Origin: Antrodiella citrinella
Taxonomy: Eukaryota; Basidiomycota; Agaricomycetes; Polyporales; Steccherinaceae
NCBI GenBank assembly: GCA_004802725.1
Contig: SGPM01000263.1
Coordinates: 1 to 39,225 of the forward strand
Reading direction: 5' to 3'
Length of the DNA: 39,225 nt
Shown piece after piece: positions 33,555 through 39,225 of the stretch. Within the stretch, counting starts at the first letter, position 1; each line of letters starts with the position of its first letter. A program made the translations under genes and the position numbers. The notes under the pieces were generated by a model that ran no database searches, was not told the DNA's origin, and saw only the letters and a list, made by a program, of their open reading frames with translations.

Positions 33555-36500
33555 ATGCTTCCGCGCCCTGCTCGCTATCATGGACAAGCGATACCATATT
33601 TACAGTGTCCCAGCCAGTCTTGCGATCGGACCTTTCAAACACTGCAAGCATTGAAACGACACATGCGGGCTCAGCACCCTCACGAAAGGCATGCGATGAC
33701 GCTCCAGACGCCATCTAATAATTGCGTCTTGCCTTGACGAGAGACTCTGATAGTGATGATGCAGTACCTGGGCAGAACAGAGTACCAGAGCTGAACACAC
33801 CTCGCGGCGCCCAGCTCGAGCCTGATCAACACTCACCGGAGCAACTTGCTCCTTCTCCATCTCCCAGTCATGCAAGTGGAAGGTCTGAAACACCTCCCAT
33901 TAAACAGCATGGGTCTTTTTTGACTGGAGACATTGATTTTGGGCCATGGATGAGGGACGTGCAAGGGCCCGAGATCGACGAAGACGCCCAAGACATGGAT
34001 TCCCCTCCAGCTTCTGTCTCGTACCACCCAACAATCAATGGTAAATACTTACCATATTTTGTATGATACGTGGATATATTTATACTCTCTGAATCTAGGT
34101 CAACATTTTGATGAGCAAGGAAACCCACTCGCAGCGGATGCACCTCCGCCTCCTCGACCCATACCGGAACAGGGGGATTACTCTCCTTTCAGAGATCGCA
34201 TTGCCTTTGAGCTAGCCGACCTGCTGTACAAACACGATAAGATGTCAGCTGGCAACCTCGACGCACTTTTGGACCTCTGGACCGCTTCATTCATGTCTCT
34301 TGATGGGGACCCACCTTTCACGAGTCATGATGACTTGTACGATGCGATTGACGCAGTGAAGCTGGGGGACGCTCCGTGGCAGTCTTTTGTCCTGAAGTAT
34401 AATGGTGAACGACCAGACGAGAATGTGCCACACTGGATGGAGGATGAACACGAAGTATGGTTTCGCGATCCGAAACAGGTTGTTGAGAACATTCTTGCTA
34501 ATCCAGACTTCGATGGCAATTTGGACTATATCCCTTTGCAAGAGCTTGATCACAATGGTAAACCCCGTTTCAAAAACTTCATGTCGGGATCATGGGCGTG
34601 GGATCAAGCAGTGAGTTTATCATTCAAATGATCTTGCTAAGTCTGAGTCTGTCTGACTCTATGTCTTGATGTCTAACAGGATGAGATTGCAAAAGATCCG
34701 GCTACTCATGGCTCAACATTTGTCCCAATCATTCTTGGAAGCGATAAGACCACTGTCTCAGTTGCTACCGGGCAAACCGATTATTACCCACTGTACATGT
34801 CAATCGGAAATGTCCACAATCATGTGCGACGTGCTCGCCGCAATGCTGTTGCCGTTATCGGCTTTCTTGCTATAGCGAAATGTGAGGTTGTTCAGTTTTG
34901 GCTCATGCACTGTATCATCAACTTACCTTCGCATTAATATTAAGCGGACAAGAAATATGCGGACGACGCTGCCTTTCGGAAATATCGCCGGCAACTCTTT
35001 CAAGAATCGCTGGCACACATTCTCTCTTACCTGCGAGAAGGCATAACAACTCCACAGCTTACACGCTGTCCAGATGGATACTTCCGCAAGATCATCTATG
35101 GTCTTGGACCGTACATAGCTGACTATCCGGAGCAGGTTCTTCTTGCGTCTATTGTACAAGGCTGGTGTACCAGGTGAGTCCGAGTCTTCAAATTCGATTC
35201 TTGTTCGTCATTTTAACATAACTGATGCTGCTATTCGTAGATGCACCGCAGATAAGAACAACTTAGACAAGTCAGAATCTATGTTTCGAAACAAAGAGCA
35301 TACGGAGGCTCTCTTAGAGGAGTACGGACTAGGTGTTCTATGGGACCAATGGGGAATAGTCGGTGATGTACCTGTAAGTGTAAAGAATATACTTGTTTGG
35401 CGAGATGAATAGACTCAATCTTTTTACCTGTTACTTCAACATCTTTAGCCATTCACGACACAGTTCGAACGAGCTGACATATATGAACTGATCGCGCCGG
35501 ACCTGCTGCATCAGATCATTAAAGGGACGTTCAAAGATCACATTGTCTCGTGGGTGACAAAATACATCAAGATTCAGTACGGGAAACATGCCAATGATGT
35601 ACTCGACGACATAGATAAACGGTGCGTAGGGTTTCATACATGAATTCTTTCTAGTTGTGCCGCATTGTAAGCTGCTTGCTTACCTCTTTTCTCAGGATCG
35701 CCATAGTACCACCATTTGTGGGTTTACGCCGATTCCCACAGGGGCGTGGGTTCAAACAATGGACGGGTGATGACTCCAAAGCCTTGATGAAGGTATTTTA
35801 CGATCACATTTCTTCGGGGTGTACTACTAAACAGAAGGACTACTCTAGGTGTACTTACCAGCTATTGCCGACTATGTGCCAACCGAGATGGTCAGAGCAT
35901 TAAGAGCTTTTCTGGAGTTCTGTTACCTTGCTCGTCGGAACGTTCATACAGCAGAAACGATGAAACAGATGGAAGACGCCCTTGAACGTTATCACAGCTA
36001 CCGTGAGGTTTTCCTGGAGACCGGTGCATGCGACAACTATCAGCTGCCTCGACAGCACAGTCTCATGCACTACCTCCGTCTCATTATTCAATTTGGCGCC
36101 CCAAATGGCCTTTGCTCGTCAATCACTGAATCCAGGCATATCACGGCTGTCAAAGAACCATGGCGTCGATCGAGTCGGTTTCAAGCACTTGGGCAAATGC
36201 TTCTCATCAACCAGCGACTCGACAAACTTGCTGCGGCGCGTATGGATTTCAAAGCTCGCAATATGCTGGAAGGACATATCTTATGGGATACACTTAGGAA
36301 GCTCGGGGTTGCTGATGGTAAGCACATCAACATGTTTCTCTTGATGACAGCTTGACGAGTGTAATCTTAGATTCGGATGAGTCGGAACCGGAGGAATCGG
36401 AAGAGCAGACCACTGCAAAAAACACCAATCAGGGTTCTGCTGCTGCGAAGAACTCGACAGAACAGACCGTCCACCCTGACGGTGCCTTTGATGGTCCCAC

Positions 36501-37246
36501 TCAGCGGGCATACATAGACATGGCACAAAGATCGCGTAAGTGTCCCTTTCTGACGAATATCTGTCGCTGTTGGTGATAGAGCCTTGGTAATAGAGCCAGG
36601 CTATCCAGGAAAGTTGGACGCCTTGGCACAGTTCATCAAACAGCCAAATCTTGTTCAACTCATTACGGAGTTTCTTGGGAAGCAGGATCCCGATGGTTCG
36701 ACACATCCCCTTGATCTCTCCGCCGTTGGGAAACTTCACATAGCAGTCCACCACGCTGCCGCTTCCACTTTCTTCGCACCCAGCGATCCATGCGGCACTG
36801 GTGGTATGCGTCGTGAATTCATTCGGGCAACTCCCTCTTGGTGGAGTGGTCCCCCGCGATACGATTGTGCCCTGATTGCGACAGAGCCTGTTTCGACCCA
36901 CCTGACAATTAAAGGCTTTGAAGTTGCCCGCGTGCACCTTCTCTTCTCTTTCAAGTGGCAGCGCACTCTTTATCCATGTGCGCTTCTCCAATGGTTTTCT
37001 CCCATTGAAGAAGATGAAGATACGGGCATGTGGATCGTCAAACCAGACTTCTTCCCCGACGGCAAGCCCTATATGGATGTCATCCATATTGACGCTATTT
37101 ATCGAGCTGCACACCTCATCCCGGTCTACAGCAAAGACGAGCCAATAGCACGCCAGCTCACTTTCGACCAATCTTTGGATCACTTCAAACAGTTCTACGT
37201 CAGCAAATTTGCTGACATTCACATGTTTGAGTCGTTGCACTCGTAG
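33555..37246 (+). mobile_element. Plavaka-type (CMC superfamily) DNA transposase gene
   Basis: Exons: 33555 to about 33715, about 33722-34040, 34099-34610, 34680-34881, 34945-35173, 35241-35373, 35449-35621, 35696-35792, 35849-36317, 36371-36535 and 36594-37246. All junctions from exon 2 on are in phase. Exon 1 encodes a C2H2 zinc finger (CPSQSC...LKRHMRAQH), presumably DNA binding. A disordered link follows, then the transposase core with family-typical blocks: SGSWAWDQADEIAKDP, STFVPIILGSDKTTVSVATG, YPLYMSIGNVHNHVRRARR (candidate DDE strands), VLLASIVQGWCTRCTA, and ITESRHITAVKEPWRRSSRF. The break is between exons 1 and 2: the frames differ by one base near 33715-33725 and no normal intron fits, so there is either an indel or a misread. 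Terminal inverted repeats were not found by eye. Confidence 0.85.
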
Positions 37247-37940
37247 AACCCCACCTCAGTCCATGGGCTCGGATCTACTAAGTAGGGAAAGTGACTTGAC
37301 GAGGGGAGTAGTTTGCAAGGGTACAACAAGAGTCGTAGTAGTGACGCGGACAACATTTTCCTCTCGATCACGGTGAGTACCAGAGAATATTAGGAGTTGT
37401 GTACAAAACTTAACACGCATGCGTTTACAGGCATTTAACTTACTATGCTCTTATACTCGCTTCTAAGTAACTAATCCTGGTCTTTTATCTTCAAAATTTA
37501 CTCAGATCTCGTGAACGTCCGAGTCCCAACACCATCTTCTCTGCCGACTGATTTGCGTACGTGCATTATGAACAAGTGAAACAACTTCTGTTGGAAATCT
37601 TCTTTACTGATTCCTGCTGGGCCGTCTCGCCATCGTAGTAGCCTGAGGTCGAACTTGGTCCTCACCACTCCCGAGAATCGAGCCAGGTGGTGCCCGTACG
37701 TTCTTCACTTTGATGTTGTGTCTGACCTCGTCCTCAGACTCGCACAACTTGCAAGCACGTTCGACGCGGCTGAGCTAAGGCTGTAGTGAAGAAGAACTTC
37801 CTTGACCATCTCACTCGCCTCAGTTGGGCGCTGAATATCGTTCACGATCGTGAACGATATTCAGGCGCCCAACATTCGGCCTCGAAAGATAGTGAGTTAT
37901 CAAGTTCCGTGGATTCCTTCGTCTGCTTATGACTGGGCTC
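37247..37940. other. Gene-free stretch between the transposase and the PRP8 copy
   Basis: About 690 bp without a supported gene. It should contain the right end of the Plavaka element, if one remains. It includes a 51-bp near-perfect palindrome (37823-37873). I could not match the sequence to more 5' parts of PRP8. Confidence 0.4.
37823..37873. repeat. 51-bp near-perfect palindrome
   Basis: The left arm starts GTTGGGCGCTGAATATCG and the right arm ends CGATATTCAGGCGCCCAAC. The arms (25 and 26 nt) are complementary throughout except for one extra base in the right arm, and meet at CACGATCGTG with no loop. Such a sequence would extrude as a cruciform or mark a fold-back element end. Confidence 0.95.
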
Positions 37941-37949
37941 TAGGCTTGG

Positions 37950-39225
37950 CAATCTGCTGGCATGTCAGTTCGAAGGTCATAACAGCAAGGGTATCATTTC
38001 ACCAAGACTGTCACCAAGCAGCGTGTTGAATCGCACTATGCCTCGACATGATGCACAAGTCCATCAAGTAGAACAAGTCGAAGATCATTTTGCAACATCT
38101 GTTTGAAGCCTGGCGGTACTGGAAAGCAAACAGTGAGTTGATTTAAGATTATCTATCGCGAAAGTGAAAAGATCGGTGTCTCACGAGTTCCTATCTAGTC
38201 CCCTGGTATGCCGACCACGATCTAAAATATCATTCTTCGCTACATCAAAAGCATGGCTGACTAGTGGTGCTCGTATGTCGTTCTCTTACAATTGTATCCA
38301 TTTTGTGTTTGACTTTGTTTTCAGAGTTGCCCATTACATCCGCGAGCGTATTCGTCGCGGTGCCACTGTCGACAAGGCCGTGGTGAAGAAGAACTGTGGT
38401 CGCCTCACTCGCCTGTACTTGAAGGCCGAGCAAGAGCGTCCGCCGTCAACACGGGTACCTCAAGGACAGTCCGTATATCAGCGCGGAGGAGGCTGTTGCA
38501 ATCTACACTGCGACTGTGCATTGGTTGGAAAACCGCAAGTTCTCATTCCTTTCCGTGCGTCACGAGGTCAATGGTTTTCTAGCCAGCGCTCACTCCTTTC
38601 ATTTTTAGACCTTTGAACTACAAGCACGAAACTAAACTGCTTGTACTTGCCTTGGAGAAGTTGAAAGAAGCGTACCTTGTGAAGGGTCGCCTCAATCAAT
38701 CTCAGCGTGAGGAATTAGCCTTGATTGAGCAGGCGTACGACAACCCCCACGAATGTGAGCTGTCGTGACATTGACTGCCAGCTCCCTTGCTGATCGCTCT
38801 TCAGGTCTGTCACGCATCAAGCGTCTTCTACTGACACAGCGCGCATTCAAAGAAGCCGGAATCGAGTTCTTCGACACGTACGACAAGCTCATTCCTTGCT
38901 ACGACATTGAACCTGTGGAGAAGATTACGGATGCCGTGAGTCTTGTTGAATATGCATCTGCCACTGCGTAATACTGATCGTGCTTTTCAGTATCTTGACC
39001 AATTCCTGTTCTTCGAGTAAGTGCGTTCATTCCAAACGCTCGAGCTCCCACTTAGGGAATGATCTTCTAGGGCTGACAAACGTGGCCTGTTCCCTGCTTG
39101 GATCAAGCCAGCCGACACAGAACCTCCCCCGCTTCTCGTCTACAAATGGTGCCAGGGTATCAACAATCTCACCGAGATCTGGGAGACCAGTGAAGGAGGA
39201 TGCAACGTGCTCATGGAGACTGTGC
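37950..39225 (+). pseudogene. PRP8: Partial, degenerate copy of the spliceosome gene PRP8 (runs off the window)
   Basis: Prp8 is the U5 snRNP core protein that holds the catalytic RNA of the spliceosome. The right part is clean: about 38325-38439 ([20 protein letters not shown]), then [72 protein letters not shown], with normal introns at about 38754-38804, 38936-38990 and 39020-39070. The left part is broken: a frame change near 38000; loss of part of the segment after TKQRVESHY; and stops at 38069-38071 (Gln position), 38223-38225 (Glu position) and 38262-38264 (first Trp of a Trp pair). Seven extra bases (38440-38446) also shift the frame between AEQER and QHGYLK. Prp8 is essential, so a functional gene must exist elsewhere and this is a decaying duplicate. 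The 5' boundary is approximate. Confidence 0.8.

Noticed and set aside
36281..37240. Minus-strand open frame of 319 codons
   Set aside because: It is antisense to the last exons of the Plavaka transposase, which read in phase with family-specific blocks; the antisense frame has no motif.
38060..38270. Repeat-induced point mutation as the cause of the PRP8 stops
   Set aside because: The stops need C-to-T, G-to-A and G-to-T changes, and there are indels, so there is no clean one-sided transition pattern.

Overview
The window looks like nuclear DNA of a filamentous basidiomycete, probably an Agaricomycete. Genes are split by many 45-65 nt introns with GTRNGT...YAG borders. The families present (Plavaka-type transposase, DUF6532-like protein, Dcr2-like phosphatase, protoilludene-type sesquiterpene synthase, short-intron P450s, F-box and BTB proteins) are typical of that group. 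Exon borders were placed by hand from splice signals and reading-frame phase; there is no transcript evidence.

Housekeeping half (1-8.2 kb): an F-box protein; a protein with a Tubby-C-like N-terminus and a long low-complexity tail; mitochondrial ribosomal protein uL23m; and a membrane-anchored Dcr2-type metallophosphoesterase that shares a short divergent promoter with uL23m.

Specialised-metabolism block (8.3-22.4 kb): a class I sesquiterpene synthase (11.8-13.1 kb) lies between two diverged paralogues of an unrecognised coiled-coil protein (8.4-10.1 and 13.3-15.4 kb, both minus strand). Next come two cytochrome P450 genes transcribed away from each other across a 1.75 kb spacer. The P450s have the same 12-exon layout and are clearly an inverted duplicate pair. 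Synthase plus two P450s is a plausible small sesquiterpenoid cluster: one enzyme cyclises farnesyl diphosphate and two oxidise the product.

Mobile and degenerate half (22.6-39.2 kb): a BTB/POZ gene; two small possible membrane-protein ORFs around an orphan C-terminal piece of a Helitron PIF1-like helicase; an unrecognised acidic, Gly/Ser-rich protein interrupted by ambiguous bases; an array in which AAGCA recurs every 11 or 12 bp; a DUF6532-like gene head to head (about 200 bp apart) with a near-complete Plavaka transposase; a 51-bp near-perfect palindrome; and, running off the right edge, a copy of part of the spliceosomal gene PRP8 whose 5' part carries stops and frameshifts.

The observations most worth following are the phased AAGCA/TGCTT array, the possible two-gene Plavaka/DUF6532 unit, the conserved 17-nt microexon in the paralogous coiled-coil genes, and the terpene cluster embedded between them.
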